In this document: piece by piece, positions 32,191 to 40,323 of the stretch
Layout of the letters: each line of letters starts with the position of its first letter
Numbering within the stretch: position 1 is the stretch's first letter
Origin: Methanococcoides methylutens MM1
GTDB lineage: Archaea > Halobacteriota > Methanosarcinia > Methanosarcinales > Methanosarcinaceae
NCBI RefSeq assembly: GCF_000970325.1
Contig: NZ_CP009518.1
Coordinates: forward strand, 1,674,001 to 1,738,000
Direction of reading: 5' to 3'
DNA length: 64,000 bases
Translations under genes and position numbers: made by a program
The notes under the pieces: model-generated
What the model was told of the DNA's origin: nothing
The model's database searches: none
Seen by the model: the letters and a program-made list of their open reading frames with translations, nothing else

Positions 32191-33996
32191 ATGAGCACAC
32201 GCGAGTATATGCTTGGAAACGTGGCGATCGCACGCGGTATCGTGGAAGGAGGAGGTAAAGTTATCTCCGGGTATCCCGGTACACCTTCTTCTGAGATCGT
32301 TGATACGTTATCTGCAATGAAAGAACGTGATTTCTACGTTGAATGGTCAGTTAATGAAAAAGTTGCTATGGAGGTTGCTGCAGGAGCTGCCATGACAGGC
32401 GTGCGTTCTGTGGTAACAATGAAACACGTCGGTCTCAACGTTGCAGCAGACCCACTTATGACACTTGCATACATGGGTGTAAAGGGTGGAATGATCATCA
32501 TTGTCGCTGATGATCCTGCATGTCATTCATCACAGAATGAACAGGACACACGCAAGTATTCCGAATTCTCACTTATGCCATGTCTTGACCCTTCCACACC
32601 ACAGGAAGCAAAGGACATGATCCCATACGCTTTCGAGCTTTCCGAAAAGTTCGAAATTCCGGTGATCTTCAGGCCAACAACAAGGATATCACACGGTAAG
32701 TCCGAGATCGAACTTGGAGCTATCACCGATCACAAGGCCGAAGCAAAGTTCGAGAAGGACACATCACGCTGGGTAATGGTACCTGCCAATGCAGTAATTC
32801 GTCACCCACACCTCCTTGGAATACAGGAAGGCATCATGGAAGAGCTTGAGAACTCACCATGGAACGAGCTTACCATCAACGAGAACTCAAAGATCGGTGT
32901 CATCGCATCCGGTCTTGCTTCAGTATATGCTAAGGAAGCAATGGAAAACCTTGGTCTCGAAGCATCATTCCTGAAGATCGGAGCATACCCTGTTCCTGAA
33001 GGTCTTATCAAGAAGATGTACGAGCAGTGTGACACCGTGCTTGTCATTGAAGAGCTTGAACCGATAGTCGAAGACCGCTGCAAGGTCATCGCAAAGGACA
33101 TCGAAAGCCCTGTGAAGATCCTCGGCAAAACAGGCGGATACGTCCCAAGGATCAGCGAGCTCAATACCGATAAATGCACAAAGGCAATTGGAGATGCATT
33201 CGGTATCGAAGTCGATGTACCGGAAATAGCTGAACCAGAACTTGAACTTCCACCTAGGCCACCAGCACTCTGTGCAGGATGTTCACACCGTGCTACCTAC
33301 CATGCAATGCTGAAGGTCTTCGGCAAGAGAGCTGTGTTCCCAAGTGACATCGGATGTTACACACTCGGTGTACAGAACGGAACCGTCGATACAACACTCT
33401 GTATGGGTGGAAGCATCACCGTCGCATCAGGTATCTACGATGCAGGTGAGAAGCAGCCGATCTGCTGTTCCATTGGTGACTCCACATTCTTCCACACAGG
33501 TATCAACGGACTTCTCAACGCTGTCTACAACAAGTCCAACATCACAATCACCATTCTTGACAACCGTATCACCGCAATGACAGGCCACCAGCCAAACCCC
33601 GGGATGGGACTCACATCCACAGGTGAGCCTACAAAGGAGATCGACATGGAACTCCTTTGCCGCGGACTCGGTGCTGAGTTCGTGGAAACCGTTGACCCAT
33701 ACGATGTCAAGGCAACCGAAGAAGTGTTCAAGCGTGCAAAGGACTTCGAAGGTCCTGCTGTGGTCATCACCAGGCAGGCATGTGTCATCCACGCTCGCAG
33801 AGCAGGTGTCAGGCGCATTCCTTTCCAGGTCGATACGGAGAAATGTATCGGATGCAGAATGTGCGTCAACCTCGGATGTCCTGCAATCGAGTTCGATAAG
33901 GAAACAAAGAAAGCACATATCAATGCAATGTGCACAGGCTGTGGACTCTGCAGTGCGACCTGCAAGTTCGATGCTATCGTGGAGGTGCAGAAATGA
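32191..33996 (+). CDS. iorA: Indolepyruvate ferredoxin oxidoreductase, alpha subunit
   Basis: A 601-residue subunit of the oxygen-sensitive enzyme that oxidises aryl pyruvates with CoA to aryl-acetyl-CoA, reducing ferredoxin; in methanogens it can run in reverse or use imported aryl acids. The N-terminal pyrimidine-binding domain has GNVAIARGIVEGGGKVISGYPGTPSSEI. The TPP-binding domain has CAGCSHRATYHAM and SIGDSTFFHTGINGLLNAVYN. Two 4Fe-4S motifs close it (CIGCRMCVNLGCP, CTGCGLCSATCKF). AGGAGA is the ribosome site. The stop overlaps iorB. Confidence 0.95.
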   Translation: MSTREYMLGNVAIARGIVEGGGKVISGYPGTPSSEIVDTLSAMKERDFYVEWSVNEKVAMEVAAGAAMTGVRSVVTMKHVGLNVAADPLMTLAYMGVKGGMIIIVADDPACHSSQNEQDTRKYSEFSLMPCLDPSTPQEAKDMIPYAFELSEKFEIPVIFRPTTRISHGKSEIELGAITDHKAEAKFEKDTSRWVMVPANAVIRHPHLLGIQEGIMEELENSPWNELTINENSKIGVIASGLASVYAKEAMENLGLEASFLKIGAYPVPEGLIKKMYEQCDTVLVIEELEPIVEDRCKVIAKDIESPVKILGKTGGYVPRISELNTDKCTKAIGDAFGIEVDVPEIAEPELELPPRPPALCAGCSHRATYHAMLKVFGKRAVFPSDIGCYTLGVQNGTVDTTLCMGGSITVASGIYDAGEKQPICCSIGDSTFFHTGINGLLNAVYNKSNITITILDNRITAMTGHQPNPGMGLTSTGEPTKEIDMELLCRGLGAEFVETVDPYDVKATEEVFKRAKDFEGPAVVITRQACVIHARRAGVRRIPFQVDTEKCIGCRMCVNLGCPAIEFDKETKKAHINAMCTGCGLCSATCKFDAIVEVQK

Positions 33997-34583
33997 GCAG
34001 TAAAGCTTCTGAGTTCGATCTTGTGATCTCAGGTGTCGGCGGGCAGGGAACCATCCTTGCATCTGACATCATCGGCAGGTCAGCGGTCCTTGAAGGAAAA
34101 GGCGTAAGAGCAGCAGAGACACACGGAATGGCACAGCGTGGCGGTTCAGTGGTCAACCACGTCCGTATCGGATGCGAGCTTGGATCCATGATCCCTCTCA
34201 AGGGAGCAGATTGCCTACTGGCACTTGAGCCAGTAGAAGCCCTCCGTTACATCGAGTTCCTCGCAGATGACGGTGTCATCATCATGAACACCGAATCAGT
34301 CTACCCGGTCACTGTCACAACAGGAAAGGCACCATACCCATCCGTTGACAGCATCGTGGAAAAGCTGAAGGAAACACACCGTGTCATCGCTTTCAATGCA
34401 ACCGAGATGGCAGCAAAGGCCGGAAGCAGGCAGGCAATGAACGTCGTGCTTGTGGGAGCAGTTTCCAACTTCCTCCCGGTCAAGACTGAAACCCTTCTTG
34501 AGCGCGTTAAGGAAATGGTCCCTCCAAAGACCATTGACACCAACGTAAAGGCTTTCGAGACAGGAAGAAGCATGGTCGAATAA
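33993..34583 (+). CDS. iorB: Indolepyruvate ferredoxin oxidoreductase, beta subunit
   Basis: A 196-residue gamma/beta-type domain subunit of the enzyme: DLVISGVGGQGTILASDIIG at the N-terminus, then AAETHGMAQRGGSVVNHVRIG, which are the marks of the 2-oxoacid oxidoreductase gamma domain. The start at 33993 overlaps the iorA stop (ATGA) and has GGAGGTG upstream inside iorA. An upstream in-frame ATG at 33930 lies within iorA coding sequence and is not the start. Confidence 0.95.
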   Translation: MSSKASEFDLVISGVGGQGTILASDIIGRSAVLEGKGVRAAETHGMAQRGGSVVNHVRIGCELGSMIPLKGADCLLALEPVEALRYIEFLADDGVIIMNTESVYPVTVTTGKAPYPSVDSIVEKLKETHRVIAFNATEMAAKAGSRQAMNVVLVGAVSNFLPVKTETLLERVKEMVPPKTIDTNVKAFETGRSMVE

Positions 34584-34623
34584 GACCATACTTCAATTTC
34601 TTTTCTTTTTGATCTGACCAGAG

Positions 34624-35463
34624 ATGTACACCATCAGCACAGAGGATTTCGACCTGGACTATACGCTTGACTGCGGCCAGGTGTTCCGCTGGGACAAGGA
34701 CGTTGACTGGTGGACAGGCGTGGTCAACAATGCCGTTGCCCGCATAAGCCAGAACCCAAAGACAGGTGAACTTCTGGTCGATTCATCCCTCGATGAAGAT
34801 TTCTTTTATCAGTATTTCCGACTCGACGACGACCTGCCCGCGATATTCGAGCAGATCAACAAAGACGAGCACATGGATATTGCCATCAACAAGTATCGCG
34901 GATTACGCCTGATACGCCAGGAACCCTGGGAATGCCTTATCTCCTACATGCTCGCCACCGCATCCAATATCCCCAGGATCAAGAAGAACATATCCATGCT
35001 TTCAGCAATGTTCGGGGAAGAACTGGAAGACGGCCTTTACAGCTTCCCGAAAGCAGAAGACCTCGCATCCACCTGCTGCGATGATCTCTGCGAATGCAAA
35101 ATGGGATTCAGGACAGCCAGAATAATCAAGGCAGCAAACGCAGTTGTCACCGGGGATATCGTCCTTGACGAACTCTTCAGACTTGACTACCAAGACGCAA
35201 AAAAGGAACTGATGTCACTGGAGGGTATCGGTGAGAAGGTCGCTGACTGCATCGTGCTGTTCGCATTTGATAAGATGGAAGGCTTCCCTGTGGATACCCA
35301 CGTGGAGAAGATCGTCAGGACGTACTATGGCGACGATCCGTTCTTTGAAGGGAAGGCTACCAAGACTAAGATCGGAAACTGGGGCAGGCACTATTTCGGG
35401 AAATATTGTGGGTATGCACAGCAATATTTATTTTATCAGAAGCGGCTTGAAGGGCTTATCTAA
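34624..35463 (+). CDS. ogg: 8-oxoguanine DNA glycosylase (OGG1-type)
   Basis: A 279-residue DNA repair enzyme of the HhH-GPD superfamily that removes 8-oxoguanine and cleaves the abasic site. The N-terminal domain has DYTLDCGQVFRWDKD. The hairpin and catalytic region is SLEGIGEKVADCIVLFAFDKMEGFPVDTHVEKI, with the catalytic Lys in GEKVADC and the Asp in PVDTH. The length and arrangement fit the OGG1 branch (including the N-terminal domain), not the short Ogg2. It lies 40 bases after iorB and may be cotranscribed. Confidence 0.93.
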   Translation: MYTISTEDFDLDYTLDCGQVFRWDKDVDWWTGVVNNAVARISQNPKTGELLVDSSLDEDFFYQYFRLDDDLPAIFEQINKDEHMDIAINKYRGLRLIRQEPWECLISYMLATASNIPRIKKNISMLSAMFGEELEDGLYSFPKAEDLASTCCDDLCECKMGFRTARIIKAANAVVTGDIVLDELFRLDYQDAKKELMSLEGIGEKVADCIVLFAFDKMEGFPVDTHVEKIVRTYYGDDPFFEGKATKTKIGNWGRHYFGKYCGYAQQYLFYQKRLEGLI

Positions 35464-35556
35464 TTCTACTCAGCATATTATTCCGCATACTGCGATATTG
35501 TCCTGCTCAATGACTTGAAATAATATACTTCTTGCTTCATATCTCCAATTTCATAT

Positions 35557-35949
35557 TCATAGCCTTTCATGTGGGAACATCAAAGTAAAATTGTCATCCT
35601 CGTACATTTCCATGTCCACAGTCCTCATTTTTCCATCCGGGAACTCGACATCACCGATATAACTCGATTCAACTGCATCCTCAAAACCATGGCTTAGCGT
35701 TCTCACAAGCTTAGCACAATGCCACATCAGGTCCAGGAAATTAGACATATTCACCGTCTCTCCATCCCCCTCGAGCATTCCTGCTTCCATTATTCCCATA
35801 CTCACATAACCAAAGAAGGGAGGAGCCAATCTCTTCCCATCAGGACTTAAAAGCTTATCAAGATCCATGAATTTGCCATCTCTCACTGCATCCTGAATAG
35901 TATAAACCTCTCCAGACAAGGCCTCAGCGGCTTTATTTTCATCTGACAT
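35557..35949 (-). CDS. Acidic protein of unknown function
   Basis: A 130-residue cytoplasmic protein, acidic, with no membrane part and no familiar motif. It has a His/Cys pair in WHCAKLVRTLSHGF. The start at 35949 (MSDENKAAEAL) has GAGGAG eight bases upstream; the ATG at 35955 is too close to that site. It lies 25 bases after the flavoprotein gene on the same strand and is probably the last gene of that operon, which suggests a redox-linked role, but this is inference from position only. Confidence 0.7.
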   Translation of the reverse strand: MSDENKAAEALSGEVYTIQDAVRDGKFMDLDKLLSPDGKRLAPPFFGYVSMGIMEAGMLEGDGETVNMSNFLDLMWHCAKLVRTLSHGFEDAVESSYIGDVEFPDGKMRTVDMEMYEDDNFTLMFPHERL

Positions 35950-35974
35950 TTTCATTTCTCCTCATACTTTTTTA

Positions 35975-36631
35975 TCATTCTTTTGACTTCAGATATTCTG
36001 CAATATTCTTACCCAGTTCTTTTGCTGCAGCGACAGCTTCAGGCTGGTCTTCGAATCTGTTTATCCCTACGGACGCTTTGGTTGCATCCGGACCGAACAT
36101 CATTTTGATGCCGCTCATTTCACAATCATCTCCAAATTTGCATCTCACACAGGGGTTATTGCCAAGGATCCTCACAGAACCTACTGCCTCCATACCTTCT
36201 TCCATGAAGTAATATGATATCGCATTGATTCCATTTTCACCTGCTTGTGGCATCATATCAAAGTCCTTAGGGATCGCACTTGTGACTATAGCACCGCCTG
36301 GTTTTCCCTTCATAAATCCATATCTATGACGAAGTGGGTAGAGCCTTTCAATGAATGCCTTTGTACGTGAGTCAAGAGAAGAATAAGGAGTAAAGCCTGC
36401 AATAATAAGAGCATCTGCTTCTTTAGCTTTTTCTGCCAGAGCAATGCCATCGTCTTTAATTACACAGACATTAGTTTTTACACAGCCCAGACAAGCCTTG
36501 CAGGGAGCAACGGTATAATCAATAAGCTTGACAAATTCGTAATCCATGCCTGTTGCTTCAAGGGCTGTTTTCAGAGCACGATCAGCATTACTGTCTTTGA
36601 TAGGGGAACCTGATACACCAAGAATTTTCAT
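35975..36631 (-). CDS. Iron-sulfur flavoprotein-like FMN reductase
   Basis: A 218-residue flavodoxin-fold protein. The phosphate loop is VSGSPIKDSNADRAL; the Cys cluster is CKACLGCVKTNVC (about 44-56), close to the C-x2-C-x2-C-x(4-7)-C of archaeal iron-sulfur flavoproteins. Extra Cys residues occur at CVRCKFGDDC (about 162-171), so a second metal site is possible. It likely shuttles electrons in oxidative-stress or redox pathways. GGAGTGG is the ribosome site, and an inverted repeat lies 16-34 bases upstream of the ATG. Confidence 0.83.
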   Translation of the reverse strand: MKILGVSGSPIKDSNADRALKTALEATGMDYEFVKLIDYTVAPCKACLGCVKTNVCVIKDDGIALAEKAKEADALIIAGFTPYSSLDSRTKAFIERLYPLRHRYGFMKGKPGGAIVTSAIPKDFDMMPQAGENGINAISYYFMEEGMEAVGSVRILGNNPCVRCKFGDDCEMSGIKMMFGPDATKASVGINRFEDQPEAVAAAKELGKNIAEYLKSKE

Positions 36632-36646
36632 TATAATCCACTCCTA

Positions 36647-36665
36647 TTAACAATCGGCTTGTTAA
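36647..36665. promoter_or_regulatory. Inverted repeat upstream of the flavoprotein gene
   Basis: TTAACAA (36647-36653) and TTGTTAA (36659-36665) are perfect 7-bp arms with a 5-base spacer, 16-34 bases before the minus-strand ATG at 36631. The position is that of an operator. Confidence 0.45.
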
Positions 36666-36699
36666 CGCCTTAAGTATTGTGTACAAAAGGGTGTGGGTA

Positions 36700-36939
36700 T
36701 TACAACCCTGCCCTTTCAACGAGAGTATCAGCGATCTGCTTTGCACTTTCAATTGGGAAGTCCTCTGCTGTAAGAAGTGCACCTGCTTCTCCGGCGGTTA
36801 TTTCGACATCTTCTGCCTTACATTTAGTGTCTGCACCATCAGGCATTGCTGCAAGAAGGTCTTCGGGTGTGTTTATAGGGAATGTTGCATTTGCAAGTGC
36901 GCCAACGATCTGGGAATGGATTTCTTCTTTTACGCTCAT
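36700..36939 (-). CDS. MTH865 family protein
   Basis: A 79-residue small cytoplasmic protein of the MTH865 family, which has a known EF-hand-like fold but no known function: [76 protein letters not shown] is unmistakable. The single Cys in the middle (TKCKAED) is a family feature. GGAG precedes the ATG. It lies upstream of the flavoprotein gene on the same strand and divergent to a regulator. Confidence 0.92.
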   Translation of the reverse strand: MSVKEEIHSQIVGALANATFPINTPEDLLAAMPDGADTKCKAEDVEITAGEAGALLTAEDFPIESAKQIADTLVERAGL

Positions 36940-37073
36940 ATTTTAGTCTCCTTTATAGGTTTTGTGTGGCTGGATTTTTTTTTGGAAGATTTGAGCCACA
37001 ATTAATAATTGAAAGGTTATTCATATATACTTAATCGGTACTGCAGTGTACTTAGTGCATTCGAGTAACTCCT

Positions 37074-37883
37074 ATGACTTTTAAAGTTCTGCCAGAAACC
37101 TTTATAACTCATGCGCAGAAATTCCATATTATGTACGAAGATTGTGAATCAGAACTCGGAGATATCAGGGATAAGCTCGATGAGATCCATAGGGATATCA
37201 GGACATTTACCGAAGATTCCAACAGAGAACATCTCGAATCCATTCTGGCTTTTGTCAGAGATGATTATTCCAATGTTCTGGAAAAGCATCTGGTTGACGA
37301 TCTAAAAAAAGGACTTTCAAAGAATATGGTCAAGAAATGTGACAGGCTTGACCAATGCAGACCTATTTTCACAGATATTTTGCAGAAGAATGCAGCTCTT
37401 ATCAAGCAATCTTCTGTTGACAGTGAAATTATTGATAAAAAACGCGTAGATATCAAGAACTTAAGAAAAGGTATGCCCTACGATAAATGTGACATCTGCT
37501 TCGCCGAGGCAACCGACCTTTTTGAAAAACAGGTCAGTCTCATGCAGTCCCTGAGGATTTATGAGACAAAGAAGGACAAGAAGCAGGACATATCACTTGT
37601 CCCGGCACAAACTATGATCGATGAGGTGCTCGACCCCTTGTGCCACACAAAGCGTTTCGAAATATTAAAAGCAATTTCTGGCCAGTCAATGAGCTTCTCT
37701 GCCCTTTCCAAGCTTACAGATCTTCGCGGAGGAAACCTATTGTTCCACCTGCAAAAGCTCTCGGATAGCGGGATGATCATTCAGCAACATGAGAGAGGCG
37801 ATTACATGATCACGAGCAAAGGGTTCAAGGTAATGGAAAGTGTCAGTGAGATGTATTCTGCACTTATTCCTGAAGAAAATTAA
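37074..37883 (+). CDS. ArsR-like winged-helix regulator with a long Cys-bearing N-terminal domain
   Basis: A 269-residue protein. Residues 1-180 are helical and contain several Cys (CDRLDQC, YDKCDICFAEA), suitable for metal or redox sensing. Residues 185-265 form a winged helix: DPLCHTKRFEILKAISGQSMSFSALSKLTDLRGGNLLFHLQKLSDSGMIIQQ. It is divergent from MTH865 and the flavoprotein operon with 134 bases between, so it probably controls them. No ribosome site is seen; TCATATATAC at about 37021-37030 could be its TATA box. Confidence 0.8.
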   Translation: MTFKVLPETFITHAQKFHIMYEDCESELGDIRDKLDEIHRDIRTFTEDSNREHLESILAFVRDDYSNVLEKHLVDDLKKGLSKNMVKKCDRLDQCRPIFTDILQKNAALIKQSSVDSEIIDKKRVDIKNLRKGMPYDKCDICFAEATDLFEKQVSLMQSLRIYETKKDKKQDISLVPAQTMIDEVLDPLCHTKRFEILKAISGQSMSFSALSKLTDLRGGNLLFHLQKLSDSGMIIQQHERGDYMITSKGFKVMESVSEMYSALIPEEN

Positions 37884-38104
37884 GCGTTCTGGAACAACTT
37901 AGATGGGAAAGGCCAAGGAAAGCATGCAAGTTTAAAGAAAAGTTAAAGCCATTTATCTAACAGGTAATTAACAGGTGGCAGAATTAATCAAACCGCCTAT
38001 TGATATTGTTTTCATACATTAAATGTGCCAACACCAACTTTTAATCTTAATAAAGCATTGATACATATTGTATTTCATTATTTTTTAAAGTTCATTGCTA
38101 GGAG

Positions 38105-38266
38105 ATGTTATGTGTGCCAAGAAATATGTGTACATGGAAAAAAGAAGACATCAGAGAAAGGGAAGATGAATTCAAAGAACGTATTATAGATGCAAAATTC
38201 TATTGCAAAAACTGTGGAAGAGTATCAAATGATATGAAGTACATTTGCAGACCGGGGAAACTATGA
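38105..38266 (+). CDS. Small zinc-ribbon protein, 50-53 residues
   Basis: A short frame encoding 53 residues with NMCTWKKEDIREREDEFKERI and a C-terminal C-x2-C ... C pattern (FYCKNCGRVSNDMKYICRP) typical of a small metal-binding protein. A similar arrangement (MCTW, then CxxCGR) occurs in small methanogen proteins as I recall them. AGGAG at 38100-38104 fits best with a GTG start at 38114 (spacing nine); the ATG at 38105 is adjacent to it and the ATG at 38126 is far away. The gap around it has no other gene. A hairpin CACATT/AATGTG follows the stop. Confidence 0.6.
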   Translation: MLCVPRNMCTWKKEDIREREDEFKERIIDAKFYCKNCGRVSNDMKYICRPGKL

Positions 38267-38327
38267 AGCGATCCCGGGCCACATTATCAATGTGATCTTA
38301 GTTTCCTGAGAGGTAGTTTCCATAAGT

Positions 38328-38558
38328 TTATCCGTCATTTCCAATAGCTTCTGCAGGACATGAGTCCATGGCATATTCGCAATGCTTCTTTTCAGTATCA
38401 TTCTCCGGCTGTTTATATACGTAAGAATGTGAGAAGTTTTCGTTCATTTTGAAATTCTCCGGAGCTTCATCGATACATCTCTGACAAGCGATACACTGAT
38501 CATCTACGTAAAAAGATCCTTCCACATTTTCAGCTACTTTGTTATTTACATCTGCCAC
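38328..38558 (-). CDS. Single-cluster ferredoxin
   Basis: A 76-residue ferredoxin of the 4Fe-4S (or 3Fe-4S) single-cluster type with C-I-A-C-Q-R-C (about 21-27) and the distant Cys in MDSCPAEAI (about 68). The third position of the usual C-x2-C-x2-C is present, and a further Cys (KHCEY) may form a disulfide. The start is placed at GTG 38558 (VADVNNKV) because AGGGGGG lies seven bases upstream; the longer frame from 38615 begins inside a promoter. It is transcribed alone. Confidence 0.85.
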   Translation of the reverse strand: MADVNNKVAENVEGSFYVDDQCIACQRCIDEAPENFKMNENFSHSYVYKQPENDTEKKHCEYAMDSCPAEAIGNDG

Positions 38559-38588
38559 GAATAAGCCCCCCTGATAAGTATTTATAAC

Positions 38589-38609
38589 AGCCCTCAATTT
38601 TTGAGGGCT
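38589..38609. promoter_or_regulatory. Perfect 9-bp inverted repeat at the ferredoxin promoter
   Basis: AGCCCTCAA-TTT-TTGAGGGCT. On the minus strand a TATA-like AAGTATATGC is centred near 38615, so the repeat covers the region of the predicted transcription start, 31-51 bases before the GTG. It suits a repressor operator, or a hairpin at the 5' end of the mRNA. Confidence 0.5.
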
Positions 38610-38694
38610 TTGCATATACTTATTGATCTTCAGTCATTTATAGCACTCGCTTACTGGGTGAAATCCAAAATAAACGAGATTTGTCAGATGACTC

Positions 38695-40035
38695 TCAGAG
38701 CCATCCGTTGAGGAAACTTCGCAATCCCTCATCCTTCAGATCAAGGATCTGCTCGCCCTCAAGAACAGTGAATCCTTCTTTTACACTCTTTGAGATGTGC
38801 TTCCCAAGAGAACATCCTGCAACCTCGGATTCAAGCAATTCGACCGCATCGATATATTTGCGCGGGATCTCGGCAACATAGAAACCATCCCGAATTGTCA
38901 GCGAATAGGCATCCGGGTTGTCCACATATTTTGACCTGAACGCTTCGGCATGAGCTCGTACCCATACAGGTGGACCCCTGTGCCTTTTCACATCAGGCAG
39001 CGTCTTTGAGATCAGCTCAAGGAACACGACCGAATCCTCACCGCTCCACTTGCCTGCTTTCAGGACAGTGAATTCGTTCTTCTCAAGCAGTGGTACGATA
39101 GAGTGTTCCATCTTGGCGAACTGAGGGTAGAAGATGTCATCCACCACATCCGGCGTCTTGAAAACGATGGCTACCAGTGATGTACCACGCAGGTCCATCC
39201 TGTCCAGCAGCTCAGCATCGGATAGTGGAGGTTCCTGAGAAGCGAAGAACATGCTTTCATCGGAATCCTCAAGGAAGCTTCTGGAAGCATCGATGAATGT
39301 GCAGAACTTATCCAGTGAGAGTGCTGCAGCTACATTCCTTCTGGGGTCTGTGGGGTCGATAACAACAAGAGGGTCCTCGAACTTCTGGGCACCATGCTCT
39401 ATAAGGTCAAGAAGCAGACCCGGACGCCACTCAGAAGCAGCCTCCAGCACTTTTTCGAAAGAACCGTAGTTGATCACCAGAAGCTCTGTGAGATAACCTG
39501 AAAAACCTTCGGTCTTAAGCTCGGAGCCATAGACACCGGTGCCTTTCATGAACTGCTTGAGCAGCAGGACATCATCCTCGCGACCACTGAGATTTGCCTT
39601 GATGAACTCGTTGTGGAAAGGTGTCCTGTCCACTGCGGAAAGGATGCACTCTGCACTGGAAACGCTGTAACATGGAACAAGGTCGACATCAAAACCACCG
39701 TACTTCATCTTGACATAGGGATGCTCGGCATAGTGTTCGTCCCACTCCTGTGCCTCTTTTGCTATCTGGCGGCCAACTGAGAGACCGTAGCTTTCAAGGT
39801 CCTCGCGGCTTGTGTCATCAGGGAACATGATGAATATATCGAGATCGTGGGTTCCGGATATCCAGGTGCCCCGGGCAGCCGAGCCTACAAGCTGGGTCTT
39901 CACACCCATCAGGCCGACCTTGAAGGTGATGCTATCGATCTTGTACATCAGCTCATTGGCCACTTTGGTCAGGTACTCCCTTTCTTCATCTGATGGCTTG
40001 ATCTTGTCCAGGATTCTCTTTTTGATATCTTCCAT
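38695..40035 (-). CDS. cca: Archaeal CCA-adding enzyme (tRNA nucleotidyltransferase)
   Basis: A 446-residue class I CCA-adding enzyme that completes the 3' CCA of tRNA, needed since the tRNA gene here lacks CCA. The nucleotidyltransferase motif is GSAARGTWISGTHDLDIFIMFP (about 50-72) with catalytic Asp residues in DLD and a third in GFDVDLVP. FSGYLTELLVINYG is the central domain mark. The length equals that of the family. The start at 40035 was chosen over a GTG at 40041. Confidence 0.95.
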   Translation of the reverse strand: MEDIKKRILDKIKPSDEEREYLTKVANELMYKIDSITFKVGLMGVKTQLVGSAARGTWISGTHDLDIFIMFPDDTSREDLESYGLSVGRQIAKEAQEWDEHYAEHPYVKMKYGGFDVDLVPCYSVSSAECILSAVDRTPFHNEFIKANLSGREDDVLLLKQFMKGTGVYGSELKTEGFSGYLTELLVINYGSFEKVLEAASEWRPGLLLDLIEHGAQKFEDPLVVIDPTDPRRNVAAALSLDKFCTFIDASRSFLEDSDESMFFASQEPPLSDAELLDRMDLRGTSLVAIVFKTPDVVDDIFYPQFAKMEHSIVPLLEKNEFTVLKAGKWSGEDSVVFLELISKTLPDVKRHRGPPVWVRAHAEAFRSKYVDNPDAYSLTIRDGFYVAEIPRKYIDAVELLESEVAGCSLGKHISKSVKEGFTVLEGEQILDLKDEGLRSFLNGWL

Positions 40036-40212
40036 GTTCACTCTCTCGATGGTAGTTCTTGTAGGTACTACTCCTCAAAGGTATAAAACCATTTGAGATT
40101 CAAACTTATTGGTCTTTACAAGTACTGTATTCGGATATAATTTTAAATACACATTTTTAAATTTAAAGTTATTAAATTTACATAAAATCAAAGAGAAAAA
40201 ATTAAGTATATG

Positions 40213-40235
40213 AAATCCTTACCAGCGAAGGATTT
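40213..40235. promoter_or_regulatory. Perfect 8-bp inverted repeat upstream of the MATE gene
   Basis: AAATCCTT-ACCAGCG-AAGGATTT lies right after a TATA-like AAGTATATG (40204-40212), about 90 bases before the MATE start. This position overlaps the expected transcription start. The rest of the 40036-40323 gap is AT-rich promoter DNA. Confidence 0.45.
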
Positions 40236-40323
40236 GAGATATTGAACATTTTCGATGAAACTTGTGCTATTTGTAAAAGTATCATGAAAATCAAGTCGCC
40301 GAAATTTATCAATAGGTGAAAAC

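Noticed and set aside
33427-34062. A 211-codon minus-strand frame across iorA/iorB
   Set aside because: Cys- and His-rich antisense shadow of two certain genes.
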